Positions 43,493 through 54,029 are shown, numbered from the stretch's first letter. The stretch: 64,000 nucleotides of DNA from Bacteroides sp. (GCA_015060705.1 SUXY01000003.1:1-64000); one strand, 5' to 3'. Translations and numbers: made by a program. Notes: generated by a model from the sequence alone, not told the origin.

Positions 43493-43657
43493 ATGGATAA
43501 GAAGGAATTGATAAAGGAAGAACTCACGGAACTGTTGGAAACGCACTACGATGGTTCTTTCGTCCGATTGGCATGCGATTACATCCGCTCCATGGGAATG
43601 ACGGAGGAGGAAGTGGAGGAGTTGTTGGAAGCGATGAAAAAACAAAAAGGGGCATGA
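43493..43657 (+). CDS. 54-aa hypothetical acidic protein
   Basis: Manually translated: MDKKELIKEELTELLETHYDGSFVRLACDYIRSMGMTEEEVEELLEAMKKQKGA*; immediately downstream of 42205..43488; too short for the ORF track. Confidence 0.55.
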   Translation: MDKKELIKEELTELLETHYDGSFVRLACDYIRSMGMTEEEVEELLEAMKKQKGA

Positions 43658-43667
43658 AGCCCCTTTC
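43645..43667. terminator. Hairpin AAAAGGGGC...GCCCCTTTC
   Basis: Short GC stem between convergent genes, overlapping the end of the 54-aa ORF. Confidence 0.6.
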
Positions 43668-43691
43668 TTCGTTTATATTCGAGTTTGACTA

Positions 43692-45026
43692 TTATACAAT
43701 GCCTTGCGCCATCATGGCCTTAGCTACCTTCATGAAGCCGGCGATGTTTGCACCCTTCACGTAGTTTACGTAGCCGTCTTCTTCAGTACCGTACTTCACA
43801 CAGTTTTCGTGGATATTTTCCATGATGTAGTGAAGTTTGTTGTCCACTTCTTCGGCACTCCAAGAGAGGCGTTCCGAGTTCTGGCTCATTTCAAGACCCG
43901 ATACCGATACACCACCTGCATTGGCAGCCTTGCCCGGAGCATAGAGAATCTTGGCTTCCTGGAAGATACGGATAGCTTCTGGAGTAGAAGGCATGTTGGC
44001 ACCTTCCGATACAGCAATCACGCCGTTGTCTACCAACATGCGGGCATGTTCGCCGTTCAATTCGTTCTGAGTAGCCGATGGAAGAGCAATGTCTGCCTTT
44101 TCGCCCCATGGCTTTTCACCTGGTACATACTTCACACCATATTGTTCTGCGTATTCACGGATACGGCCACGATAGAGGTTCTTCAATTCCATGATGTAGT
44201 CCAACTTTTCGCGGTCGATGCCATCCGGGTCGTATACATAACCGTCTGAGTCTGACATGGTCAATACCTTACCACCCATTTGGATGACCTTTTCGGCTGT
44301 ATATTGAGCTACATTACCCGAACCGGAAATCAAGACAGTCTTACCCTTCAAGTCCATACCCTTGGTCTTCAGCATTTCCAACAAGAAGTATACGTTACCG
44401 TAACCGGTTGCTTCCGGACGTACCAAAGAACCACCGAATTCGCGGCCCTTACCGGTAAATGTACCTGTAAATTCGTGGGAAAGCTTCTTGTACATGCCGA
44501 ACATGTAACCTACTTCACGACCACCTACACCGATATCGCCTGCCGGTACGTCGGTGTCCGGACCAATGTGACGCCATAATTCCAGCATGAATGCCTGGCA
44601 GAAGCGCATCACTTCTGCATTCGACTTGCCACGTGGAGAAAAGTCGGAGCCGCCCTTGCCACCACCCATCGGGAGGGTAGTCAAAGAATTCTTGAATGTC
44701 TGTTCGAATGCCAAGAACTTCAAGATGCCGAGGTTGACAGATGCATGGAAACGGATACCGCCCTTGTAAGGACCAATGGCGTTGTTATGTTGTACGCGAT
44801 AGCCCATGTTGGTTTGGATGTTACCTTTATCGTCCATCCAAGTGACGCGGAATTGATATACGCGGTCAGGAATACACAGGCGTTCAATCAAATTTACCTT
44901 GTCGAATTCCGGGTGCTTGTTGTATTCTTCTTCAATGGTTCCAAGCACTTCTTCTACTGCCTGATGGTATTCAGGTTCGTTAGGGAATCTTCTTTTTAAA
45001 TCTTCTAATACCTTTGCTGCGTTCAT
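43692..45026 (-). CDS. gdhA: NADP-type glutamate dehydrogenase, paralog 2
   Basis: Same motifs as 27241..28578 (PYKGGIRFHASVNLGILKFLAFEQTFKNSLTTLPMGGGKGGSDF). Confidence 0.93.
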   Translation of the reverse strand: MNAAKVLEDLKRRFPNEPEYHQAVEEVLGTIEEEYNKHPEFDKVNLIERLCIPDRVYQFRVTWMDDKGNIQTNMGYRVQHNNAIGPYKGGIRFHASVNLGILKFLAFEQTFKNSLTTLPMGGGKGGSDFSPRGKSNAEVMRFCQAFMLELWRHIGPDTDVPAGDIGVGGREVGYMFGMYKKLSHEFTGTFTGKGREFGGSLVRPEATGYGNVYFLLEMLKTKGMDLKGKTVLISGSGNVAQYTAEKVIQMGGKVLTMSDSDGYVYDPDGIDREKLDYIMELKNLYRGRIREYAEQYGVKYVPGEKPWGEKADIALPSATQNELNGEHARMLVDNGVIAVSEGANMPSTPEAIRIFQEAKILYAPGKAANAGGVSVSGLEMSQNSERLSWSAEEVDNKLHYIMENIHENCVKYGTEEDGYVNYVKGANIAGFMKVAKAMMAQGIV

Positions 45027-45176
45027 AATTTTTATTCTTTAGTGTTGTTATTATTCTTTATTAAAATTGCGGTTGCGAAAGTATGTATAATATTTGAAGT
45101 GTGCAACATTTTATAAACAAAATAACAAGAAAAATATCAAATAGTTTAATATTTGAATGAATATTCGATAAAAAGC

Positions 45177-45356
45177 TTATCTTTTTCTGTTTTTAACGGA
45201 TTTTATTATCGGAATAAATACTAAGGCTCCCGAGATGATAATTGTTAGTATCAACGGGCCGTCAATTTGTTCGGCTCCCACTAATATGAGGTAGCAGATA
45301 GCTACCCATAATAGCGTGAGGATGACGGATTGTGTTGTATTTAAAGGTCTTCTCAT
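45177..45356 (-). CDS. Small (59-aa) membrane protein
   Basis: Manually translated: [63 protein letters not shown] overlap with the maeB stop. Confidence 0.6.
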   Translation of the reverse strand: MRRPLNTTQSVILTLLWVAICYLILVGAEQIDGPLILTIIISGALVFIPIIKSVKNRKR

Positions 45357-47635
45357 TGTTTCTTCTTTTTCTCAACGATTGCATCAATAACTGCAACAGC
45401 CGTGATGTTCACGATATCGCGAACAGATGCTTCACAGTCGGTGAAATGAATCGGTTTGTTCAATCCCATTTGGATAGGGCCAATGACTTCGGTTTCGTTC
45501 ATCGATTGGATGAGTTGGTAAGTGGCATTGGCCGAACTGAGGTTCGGGAATATCAAGGTATTCACATCCTTACCTATCAAACGGGTAAACGGGTATTTTT
45601 CGTCGCGTGCTTCCTTGTTCATGGCATACTTCACTTGCATTTCGCCATCGATAGCCAATCCCGGATATTCACGTTGCATGATTTCAATTGCTTCGTGTAC
45701 CTTGGCCGGGCTACCTTCATTGTCCGAACCGAAATTGGAGTAAGAGAGCATGGCCATGACCGGAGTGTGGTTGAAGAATTCCACGGTTGTCTTCGACAAT
45801 TTGGCAATATCAATCAAAGTATCGGTGTCCGGATGACGGTTAATCAAGGTGTCTGCCAAGAAATATGTACCCTTCTTGGAATTAAGGATGTGCATGGTAC
45901 CGAAATGCTTGAATTCTGGACGGATACCAATTACTTCCTTCGCTACCTTAATGGTATTGGAGTACTTGGTATATAGACCGGTAATGAAGGCATCGGCTTC
46001 ACCGGTTTCGACCATCATCATGCCAAAATAGTTGCGCTCAAACATCTTGTCGTTCGCTTCCTGGAAGTTGGCTCCTTGACGGGCACGCTTTTCGGCCAGG
46101 ATACGGGCATAACGTTCACGGCGCGGGGCTTCGTTCGGATGGCGGAGATTCACCACTTCAATGCCTTCCAGACTGAGGTCAAGTTCCTTGGCGAGCTTGC
46201 CGATGGCTTCGTCGTTACCCAAAAGGATGGGATGACAGATACCTTCTGCCTTGGCTTCAACAGCTGCTTTCAGCATGGTCGGGTGGATACCTTCAGCAAA
46301 TACAACTCGTTGTGGATCACGACGGGCAGTATCGTATAACTGACGGGTAAGTTTGCTTTCCTGACCCATCAATTCCTTCAAGTGTTGGCGATATGCTTCC
46401 CAATCTGTAATAGGCTTGCGGGCTACTCCCGATTCCATCGCTGCCTTGGCTACGGCCATGGATACTTCGGTAATCAAGCGTGGGTCTACTGGTTTCGGAA
46501 TGAAATAGTCCGGACCGAAAGTGAAGTTGTTCACATGGTAGACTTCGTTTACTACATCAGGAACCGGTTGCTTGGCCAAATTGGCAATGGCATGTACGGC
46601 AGCCAATTTCATCTCTTCGTTGATAGCTGTGGAAGCTACGTCCAAGGCACCACGGAAGATATAAGGGAAACCGATCACATTGTTGATTTGGTTCGGATAG
46701 TCGCTACGTCCGGTAGACATCAATACATCCGGACGGGCAGCCATGGCGTCTTCGTACGAGATTTCCGGTACCGGGTTGGCCAAAGCGAATACAATTGGGT
46801 GGCTGGCCATGCTACGGATCATGTCTTGGGTCAAGACATTTCCTTTGGACAAGCCGAGGAATACGTCGGCTCCTTGGATGGCTTCTGCCAACGTATGGAG
46901 ATCACGACGATCGGTTGCAAAATAACGTTTGGTTTCATCCAACTTTTCACGGTCGCTGGTAATTACGCCCTTTGAGTCGAGCATGATGATGTTTTCGTGG
47001 GTAGCACCCAAGGCTTCATACAACTTGGTACAAGAGATAGCAGCTGCACCGGCACCATTTACCACAATGCGGACATCTTGAATTTTCTTGCCAGCCACTT
47101 CGAGTGCATTGAGCAAACCTGCGGCCGAAATGATAGCCGTACCATGCTGGTCATCGTGCATCACCGGAATATCCAATTCTTCCTTCAAACGACGTTCGAT
47201 TTCAAAGCATTCAGGAGCCTTGATATCTTCCAAATTGATCCCTCCGAAAGTCGGTGCAATCGCTTTGACGGCTTCGATGAACTTTTCAGGGTCCTTTTCA
47301 TTCACTTCAATGTCAAAAACATCGATTCCACCGTATATTTTGAATAAAAGCCCCTTTCCTTCCATGACCGGTTTTCCTGCCATGGCACCGATATCTCCAA
47401 GGCCCAATACGGCAGTACCGTTGGAAATGACTGCCACCAAGTTACCTTTGGCAGTATATTTGTAAGCATCTTGCGGATTCTTTTCGATTTCGAGACAAGG
47501 TTCGGCTACGCCTGGAGAATAGGCGAGTGACAAGTCTGTCTGCGTTCTATAAGGCTTGGTTGGGACAACCTCAATCTTGCCCGGCTTGCCCTGTGAGTGG
47601 TAGAGCAAGGCGGCTTCTTTTGTAATTTTAGCCAT
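45353..47635 (-). CDS. maeB: NADP-dependent malic enzyme with phosphotransacetylase-like C-terminal domain
   Basis: Malic domain ([39 protein letters not shown]) plus C-terminal PTA-like domain. Confidence 0.92.
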   Translation of the reverse strand: MAKITKEAALLYHSQGKPGKIEVVPTKPYRTQTDLSLAYSPGVAEPCLEIEKNPQDAYKYTAKGNLVAVISNGTAVLGLGDIGAMAGKPVMEGKGLLFKIYGGIDVFDIEVNEKDPEKFIEAVKAIAPTFGGINLEDIKAPECFEIERRLKEELDIPVMHDDQHGTAIISAAGLLNALEVAGKKIQDVRIVVNGAGAAAISCTKLYEALGATHENIIMLDSKGVITSDREKLDETKRYFATDRRDLHTLAEAIQGADVFLGLSKGNVLTQDMIRSMASHPIVFALANPVPEISYEDAMAARPDVLMSTGRSDYPNQINNVIGFPYIFRGALDVASTAINEEMKLAAVHAIANLAKQPVPDVVNEVYHVNNFTFGPDYFIPKPVDPRLITEVSMAVAKAAMESGVARKPITDWEAYRQHLKELMGQESKLTRQLYDTARRDPQRVVFAEGIHPTMLKAAVEAKAEGICHPILLGNDEAIGKLAKELDLSLEGIEVVNLRHPNEAPRRERYARILAEKRARQGANFQEANDKMFERNYFGMMMVETGEADAFITGLYTKYSNTIKVAKEVIGIRPEFKHFGTMHILNSKKGTYFLADTLINRHPDTDTLIDIAKLSKTTVEFFNHTPVMAMLSYSNFGSDNEGSPAKVHEAIEIMQREYPGLAIDGEMQVKYAMNKEARDEKYPFTRLIGKDVNTLIFPNLSSANATYQLIQSMNETEVIGPIQMGLNKPIHFTDCEASVRDIVNITAVAVIDAIVEKKKKQ

Positions 47636-47880
47636 AATCTTTTTCCTTAAAAATTCCTATTCTTGTAAAATTGGTCGCAAATGTACAAATAAAATTATAA
47701 AATGTCGTTTGTTGACAAAGAAAAATGTCGAAACGATTAATTTAAGAATGTTGCCATCTTCTTTAATAAAAATGACCCTGAATTTGTTTAGAACCTTCTA
47801 AATTTCTGATTTTGTAGTAAAGAGGTGTTATTATTGCTTAATGGATACCTCCTATACTTTATTATGTGCGAAAAAAAGAA

Positions 47881-47888
47881 TAATTTTG
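47881..47888 (+). promoter_or_regulatory. Candidate -7 element TAATTTTG of efflux operon
   Basis: TAnnTTTG match upstream of 47963. Confidence 0.4.
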
Positions 47889-47962
47889 CACGTCAAAATA
47901 ATGATAGGATTAGAAACAACCAAAACTAGAAACAATATAACATTAAAATTAGGTATACATTA

Positions 47963-49294
47963 ATGAAATTCTTATTGAAACCCGTGTTGGCTCTTGCTTT
48001 GCTGGTAATGGCGGCAACGAGCGTAAAGGCTCAGGACACGCTGAAGATTTCGCTGAAAGAAGCGATACAGATTGCGTTGAGCGAAAATCCGACTATTAAG
48101 GTAGCCGATCAGGAAATTCAGTTGAAGAAAGAAGCGAACCGTGAAATGCTTTATGGTTTACTCCCGGAAGCGAATTTGGTAGGTAGCTATACGCATACCA
48201 TCAAGAAGCAGACTTTCGCGATGATGGACACCATTATGCAGGTGGGTACTACCAATAACATGAGTGGTGGTATTTCTGTTAGCCTCCCGATTTTTGCACC
48301 AGCTTTGTACAAGAGCATCAAATTGACTAAGACTGATGTGAAGTTGGCTGAAGAAAAATCACGTGCTTCTCGTCTGGACATGGTGAATCAAGTAACCAAG
48401 GCTTTCTATCAGTTGCTTTTGGCGCAGGATAGCTACAACGTGCTTCAGAAGAGCTACAAGCAGAGTGAAGACAACTTCAACGTAGTGAAGGCGAAGTATG
48501 AACAGGGTTCGGTAAGTGAATATGATAAGATCAGTGCCGACGTACAGATGCGTTCGTTGAAGCCAAGCGTGGTTTCTGCCGGTAATGGTGTCAACTTGGC
48601 TACTCTTCAGTTGAAGGTGTTGTTGGGATTGGATTCGGATATGCCGATTGCTGTCGTGGGTAACTTGAAGGATTATGAAATGGCGATGTTCACTCGTCAG
48701 GCACAACCACAGCCGGCTGATATTGTTGGTGGAAATACCACACTCCGTCAGTTGGATTTGAACTATGCCATGTTGAAGCAGAACTTGCAATTGAAGTACA
48801 CTAACTTCATGCCGACCTTGGCTGCTTCTTTCCAATACATGTATACTACCATGGCCAACCACATGCGTATCGGTGATTTCAAGTGGAATCCGTATTCTAC
48901 CATCGGTTTGAGCCTCTCTATTCCTTTGTTTAAGGGTGGTAACTTCTCGCAGGTAAAGCAAACGAAGTTGCAGTTGAAGCAGTTGGATCAGACTCGCATC
49001 AATACAGAACGTCAACTCAAGATGCAGGCACAGAGCTACTTGAACAATATGGCTGCCAGCACAGAACAAGTTGTCAGCAACAAGGAAGCCGTACTTCAAG
49101 CTGAAAAGGGACGTACCATTGCAGAAAAGCGTTACGAAGTTGGTCGCGGTACTATCCTCGAACTGAACAGTTCGGAAGTAGCTTTGACTCAGGCACAGCT
49201 CACTTACAACCAATCCATTTTCGATTATTTGGTGGCTAAGGCCGACCTTGACCTCGTGATGGGTGTGGAAGACTTGATTACTATCGAAAAATAA
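47963..49294 (+). CDS. TolC-family outer membrane efflux protein
   Basis: Signal peptide; LKISLKEAIQIALSENPTIKVADQEIQLKKEA; repeat in C-terminal half; first gene of an RND operon. Confidence 0.9.
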   Translation: MKFLLKPVLALALLVMAATSVKAQDTLKISLKEAIQIALSENPTIKVADQEIQLKKEANREMLYGLLPEANLVGSYTHTIKKQTFAMMDTIMQVGTTNNMSGGISVSLPIFAPALYKSIKLTKTDVKLAEEKSRASRLDMVNQVTKAFYQLLLAQDSYNVLQKSYKQSEDNFNVVKAKYEQGSVSEYDKISADVQMRSLKPSVVSAGNGVNLATLQLKVLLGLDSDMPIAVVGNLKDYEMAMFTRQAQPQPADIVGGNTTLRQLDLNYAMLKQNLQLKYTNFMPTLAASFQYMYTTMANHMRIGDFKWNPYSTIGLSLSIPLFKGGNFSQVKQTKLQLKQLDQTRINTERQLKMQAQSYLNNMAASTEQVVSNKEAVLQAEKGRTIAEKRYEVGRGTILELNSSEVALTQAQLTYNQSIFDYLVAKADLDLVMGVEDLITIEK

Positions 49295-49321
49295 GAATAA
49301 CAGAATAAATAGAACAACAGT

Positions 49322-50353
49322 ATGAAGAAAAGTTTTCAGATGGTTGCAGTGTTGGTTGCAGCTATGTTGGGCGCCTGCTCAGGCGGTGAAGAAAAGAAGG
49401 CAGAAACAACTGCTGCTGAAACTGTAGTCGAAAAACCGGCTGTGAAGCTTGCCACTGTAACATCACGTGATGTAGACCAGATTGGTGAATACACTGCTAC
49501 TGTAGAGGCAGAAGCGAAGAACAACATTGCTCCGACTGCACCGGGACGTATCAGCAAGATTTTTGTAGAAGTAGGCGATTATGTACGCAAGGGGCAGAAG
49601 TTGGTACAGATGGATGCTGCTAACCTCACTCAGTTGAAACTCCAGTTGGACAATCAGGAAAAGGAATTCAATCGTGTAGACGAATTATATAAGGTAGGTG
49701 GTGCTTCCAAGTCGGAATGGGATGCTGCCAAGACTAATTTGGATGTACGTCGTTCATCTTATGAAAACTTGTTGGAAAATACACAGTTGGTAAGCCCGTT
49801 GAACGGTGTGGTGACTGCACGTAACTTCGATAACGGTGACTTGTATACTTCTACTCAGATGCCGGTATTGGTCGTACAACAAATTTCTCCGGTAAAGTTG
49901 ATGGTAAACGTTTCAGAACCGAACTTCCCGAAGGTAACTAAGGGTATGCCTGTTACTATTAAGCTTGATGTGTATGGTGACGAAGAATTCGAAGGTAAGG
50001 TAAGCTTGGTTTACCCGACTATCGATGCTGCTACTCACACATTCCCTGTAGAAGTGACATTGGCTAATGCAAACCAGCGTGTACGTCCAGGTATGTTTGC
50101 TCGTGTTACCATGAACTTCGGTACCAAGAACCATGTGGTAGTTCCTGATATGGCAGTTGTAAAGCGTGCCGGTTCGGGTGACCGTTTCGTATATGTATAC
50201 AACAATGGTAAGGTATCCTATAATAAGGTAGAGTTGGGCCGTCGTATGGGCACTGAATACGAATTGATTTCGGGTGTAGACAACAACTCACAAGTAGTAG
50301 TTGCTGGTCAGACTCGTTTGGCTGACGGTGTAGAAGTAGAAGTAATCCAATAA
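49322..50353 (+). CDS. RND efflux periplasmic adaptor (membrane fusion protein)
   Basis: Lipoprotein (LGAC); GRISKIFVEVGDYVRKGQKLVQMDAANL; NTQLVSPLNGVVTARNFDNGD. Confidence 0.92.
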   Translation: MKKSFQMVAVLVAAMLGACSGGEEKKAETTAAETVVEKPAVKLATVTSRDVDQIGEYTATVEAEAKNNIAPTAPGRISKIFVEVGDYVRKGQKLVQMDAANLTQLKLQLDNQEKEFNRVDELYKVGGASKSEWDAAKTNLDVRRSSYENLLENTQLVSPLNGVVTARNFDNGDLYTSTQMPVLVVQQISPVKLMVNVSEPNFPKVTKGMPVTIKLDVYGDEEFEGKVSLVYPTIDAATHTFPVEVTLANANQRVRPGMFARVTMNFGTKNHVVVPDMAVVKRAGSGDRFVYVYNNGKVSYNKVELGRRMGTEYELISGVDNNSQVVVAGQTRLADGVEVEVIQ

Positions 50354-50382
50354 TCATTTAACCACTTTTTAATTAGCATATT

Positions 50383-53300
50383 ATGAGTTTATACGAAGGA
50401 GCGGTTAAACGACCGATTATGACCTCGCTTGCTTTCCTTGCGGTGGCAATCTTTGGTCTCTTCTCTTTGTCTCGCTTGCCGATTGACTTGCTTCCGGACA
50501 TTGAGACAAATACGATTATGGTCATGACATCCTATCAGGGTGCCAGTGCCTCGGATATTGAAAACAACGTGACTCGTCCGTTGGAAAATACTTTGAACTC
50601 GGTAGAAAACTTGAAGCACATCACTTCCAAGTCTTCCGAAGGTATTTCGGTGATTACACTGGAATTTGAATTCGGTAATGACATTGACGTGCTGACCAAT
50701 GACGTGCGTGACAAGCTGGACATGGTGACTTCCATGCTTCCGGACGAAGTGAATACACCGATTATCTTCAAGTTCAGTACCGATATGATTCCTATCTTGA
50801 TGTTGTCCGTACAGGCCGACGAAAGCCAACCGGCACTCTACAAGATTCTGGACGATGCGGTAGTGAACCCATTGGCTCGTGTGCCGGGTGTAGGTACGGT
50901 GTCCATCGCCGGTGCTGCACAACGTGAAATCAACGTTTATTGTGACCCGAACAAGCTCGATGCCTACAACCTTTCCATCGAAACGATCAGTGGTATTATC
51001 AGTGCTGAAAACCGTAATACTCCGGGTGGTACTTTCGATATGGGTAGCGATACATACTCTCTCCGTGTAGAAGGTGAATTCGATGACCCGAAGGAAATGG
51101 AAAACATCATCGTAGGTACTCACAACGGCGCTGCCGTTTATTTGCGTGATGTGGCAAAGGTCGTTGACTCAGTTCAAGAACGTGCCCAACGTACGTTCAA
51201 CAACGGTGTGGAAGGTGCGATGATTATCGTACAGAAGCAGAGTGGTGGTAACTCGGTGGAAATCTCCAACCGTGTAATGGAAATGCTTCCGGAACTTCAG
51301 AAGACACTTCCGAGTGACGTGAAGTTGGGTATCATTGTGAATACTTCAGATAATATCTTGAATACCATTAACAGTTTGGCGGAAACCATTGCATACGCGA
51401 TGTTGTTCGTTATCCTCGTGGTGTTCGTGTTCTTGGGTCGTTGGCGTGCGACGGTGATTATCTGTATCACCATCCCGATGTCATTGATTGGTTCCTTCAT
51501 CTATTTGGGAATCATCGACGGTGGTTCGTTGAACATCATTTCGTTGTCGTGTCTTTCTATCGCGATTGGTTCAGTGGTGGACGACGCTATCGTAGTATTG
51601 GAAAACGTAACCACCCATATCGAACGTGGTGCTGAACCGAAACAGGCTGCCGTATTGGCAACCAATGAAGTGGCGATTTCTGTAATCGCTTCTACGTTGA
51701 CCATGATTGCCGTGTTCTTCCCGTTGACTATGGTGACCGGTATGTCCGGTGTGCTCTTCCGTCAGTTGGGTTGGATGATGTGTGTGATTATGACCATTTC
51801 TACTGTTTCGGCCTTGTCGTTCACTCCGATGATGTGTGCTTACTTCTTGAAGTTGCAGAAGAAGCCGAGCAAGATTTTCTTGGCATTCTATAAGCCGATT
51901 GAACGTGCGTTGGACAAGTTGGATGACTGGTATAAGGCTCGTTTGGATTGGGCAGTACGTCACCGTGTGACAGTATTCTTGGGCTGTGTGGCATTCTTCG
52001 TGTTGAGCTGCTTGGCTGCCGGAACCATCGGTACCGAGTTCTTCCCATCACAAGATAACGGCCGTATCGGTGTAACCTTGAAGTTGCCTATCGGTGCCCG
52101 TGTAGAACGTGCACAGGAATTGGCGGCTGAATTGACCGACAAGTGGATGACCCGTTACCAAGGTGTGATGAAGGTATGTAACTACCGTGTAGGTCAGGCC
52201 GACTCCGACAATACTTTTGCTTCTATGCAGGACAATGGTAGCCACATCATTTCATTCAACATCAGTTTGGTGAGTGTGGTTGACCGTGAAATAGGCTTGG
52301 AACAGGTATGTAACGAAATGCGTGAAGACTTGAAGCTCTACCCGGAACTCGACGAAGGACAAGTGCTCCTCGGCGGTGGCGGTGGCGGTATGGGTGGTCA
52401 ATCCACTGCCGACTTCGAAGTCTATGGCTATGATTTCGAGACAACCGACCGTTTGGCTGCCGAATTGCAGCGTGAACTCTTGAAGGTGGAAGGTGTACGC
52501 GAAGTGAACATCAGCCGTGAAGACTATCAGCCGGAATATCAGGTAGATTTCGACCGTGAGAAGTTGGCTCTCCATGGCATGAACCTTTCTACTGCCGCTA
52601 CTTATCTCCGTAACCGTGTGAACGGTGCCTTGGCTACCTACTATCGTGAAGACGGTGATGAATACGATGTGAAGGTTCGTTACGCTCCGGAATATCGTAC
52701 CAGTGTGGAAGACTTGGAAAATATCCTGATTTATTCACCTCTCACCGGTAAGGGTGTCCGTGTGAAGGACTTGGGTCAAGTCGTGGAACGTTCTAACCCG
52801 CCGACCATCGAACGTAAGGACCGTGAACGTATCGTGACTGTATCAGCCGTTATCTCCGGTGCTCCGTTGGGTGACGTGGTGACAGCCGGTGAAGCTATCA
52901 TTGATGAAATGGATCTTCCTTCGGGTATTACTATCCAGATTGCCGGTTCGTACGAAGACCAGCAGGAATCGTTTGCCGACCTCGGTACATTGGGTATCTT
53001 GATTGTGGTATTGGTATTCATCGTGATGGCGGCTCAGTTCGAATCCATGACCTATCCGTTCATCATCATGTTCTCCATTCCGTTCGCATTCAGCGGTATC
53101 TTGATGGCATTGGCTATCTCGGGTACAACATTGAACGTAATGAGTATGCTCGGTGGTATCATGTTGATTGGTATCGTAGTAAAGAACGGTATCGTGCTTA
53201 TCGACTACACCATGCTGTGTCGCGAACGCGGTATGTCGGCTCTCCGTGCAGCCGTAGTGGCAGGCCGTAGCCGTCTCCGTCCGGTATTGATGACTACCTT

Positions 53301-53556
53301 TACAACTATCCTCGGTATGGTGCCGATGGCTATCAGCCAAGGTGAAGGTGCTGAAATGTGGCGTCCGCTCGGTGTATCCGTAATCGGTGGTTTGACTGTA
53401 TCAACCATCTTGACATTGATTCTCGTTCCGGTACTCTACTGCTCGTTCGCAGGTACAGGTATCAAGCGTCAGCGTAAGGCTTTGAAGAAGCAACGTATGC
53501 TGAACGAATACTATCAGAGCCATAAGGAAAAGATGACTAAAGCTAAGAAACAATAA
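50383..53556 (+). CDS. RND-family efflux pump permease
   Basis: 1057 aa; AcrB-like topology; DDAIVVLENVTTHIERG motif and GIVVKNGIVLIDY motif. Confidence 0.93.
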   Translation: MSLYEGAVKRPIMTSLAFLAVAIFGLFSLSRLPIDLLPDIETNTIMVMTSYQGASASDIENNVTRPLENTLNSVENLKHITSKSSEGISVITLEFEFGNDIDVLTNDVRDKLDMVTSMLPDEVNTPIIFKFSTDMIPILMLSVQADESQPALYKILDDAVVNPLARVPGVGTVSIAGAAQREINVYCDPNKLDAYNLSIETISGIISAENRNTPGGTFDMGSDTYSLRVEGEFDDPKEMENIIVGTHNGAAVYLRDVAKVVDSVQERAQRTFNNGVEGAMIIVQKQSGGNSVEISNRVMEMLPELQKTLPSDVKLGIIVNTSDNILNTINSLAETIAYAMLFVILVVFVFLGRWRATVIICITIPMSLIGSFIYLGIIDGGSLNIISLSCLSIAIGSVVDDAIVVLENVTTHIERGAEPKQAAVLATNEVAISVIASTLTMIAVFFPLTMVTGMSGVLFRQLGWMMCVIMTISTVSALSFTPMMCAYFLKLQKKPSKIFLAFYKPIERALDKLDDWYKARLDWAVRHRVTVFLGCVAFFVLSCLAAGTIGTEFFPSQDNGRIGVTLKLPIGARVERAQELAAELTDKWMTRYQGVMKVCNYRVGQADSDNTFASMQDNGSHIISFNISLVSVVDREIGLEQVCNEMREDLKLYPELDEGQVLLGGGGGGMGGQSTADFEVYGYDFETTDRLAAELQRELLKVEGVREVNISREDYQPEYQVDFDREKLALHGMNLSTAATYLRNRVNGALATYYREDGDEYDVKVRYAPEYRTSVEDLENILIYSPLTGKGVRVKDLGQVVERSNPPTIERKDRERIVTVSAVISGAPLGDVVTAGEAIIDEMDLPSGITIQIAGSYEDQQESFADLGTLGILIVVLVFIVMAAQFESMTYPFIIMFSIPFAFSGILMALAISGTTLNVMSMLGGIMLIGIVVKNGIVLIDYTMLCRERGMSALRAAVVAGRSRLRPVLMTTFTTILGMVPMAISQGEGAEMWRPLGVSVIGGLTVSTILTLILVPVLYCSFAGTGIKRQRKALKKQRMLNEYYQSHKEKMTKAKKQ

Positions 53557-53564
53557 TATTAATT

Positions 53565-53662
53565 TGATGTATGATTTATGATTTATGATGTCTGATTCGT
53601 TTGCGTATTCATACGATGAAAATCATAAATCATAAATCATACATCATAAATCATACATCAGA
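53565..53662. repeat. Inverted array of TCATAAA/TTTATGA-type repeats
   Basis: Left TGATGTATGATTTATGATTTATGATGTC, right AATCATAAATCATAAATCATACATCATAAATCATACATCA. Confidence 0.85.
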
Positions 53663-53664
53663 TT

Positions 53665-53958
53665 ATGAAATCAGTAATGATAACTTTCGACCAGGCCTTC
53701 TACGAACGTATCATCAAGACGCTCGACCGCTTGAACTGCCGTGGATTCAGCTATTTCCAGCAGGTACAGGGCCGTGGTAGCAAGACCGGTGAGCCTCACT
53801 ACGGAAGCCATGCATGGCCAAGTATGTGTTCGGCTATCATCACGATTGTAGAAGATTCACGTGTAGATCCGTTGCTTGAAGCGCTCCATGCCATGGACAA
53901 GGAAACCGAAATGCTCGGTTTGAGAGCCTTTGTCTGGAACGTTGAAAAGTCGATTTAA
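53665..53958 (+). CDS. PII-like small protein downstream of RND pump
   Basis: 97 aa, MKSVMITFDQAFYERIIKTLDRLNCRGFSYFQQVQGRGSKTGEPHYGSHAWPSMCSAIITIVEDSRVDPLLEAL resembles PII-fold (GlnB-like) architecture. Confidence 0.55.
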   Translation: MKSVMITFDQAFYERIIKTLDRLNCRGFSYFQQVQGRGSKTGEPHYGSHAWPSMCSAIITIVEDSRVDPLLEALHAMDKETEMLGLRAFVWNVEKSI

Positions 53959-53964
53959 TAAATG

Positions 53965-53997
53965 AAAGAGGGAACCTTTAAGGGCTCCCTCTTTTTT
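53965..53997 (+). terminator. Intrinsic terminator AAAGAGGGA...TCCCTCTTTTTT
   Basis: 9-bp stem followed by T run after the PII-like gene. Confidence 0.85.
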
Positions 53998-54029
53998 GTA
54001 ACTTATGTTGTTTTGCTGTAAATAGGATG

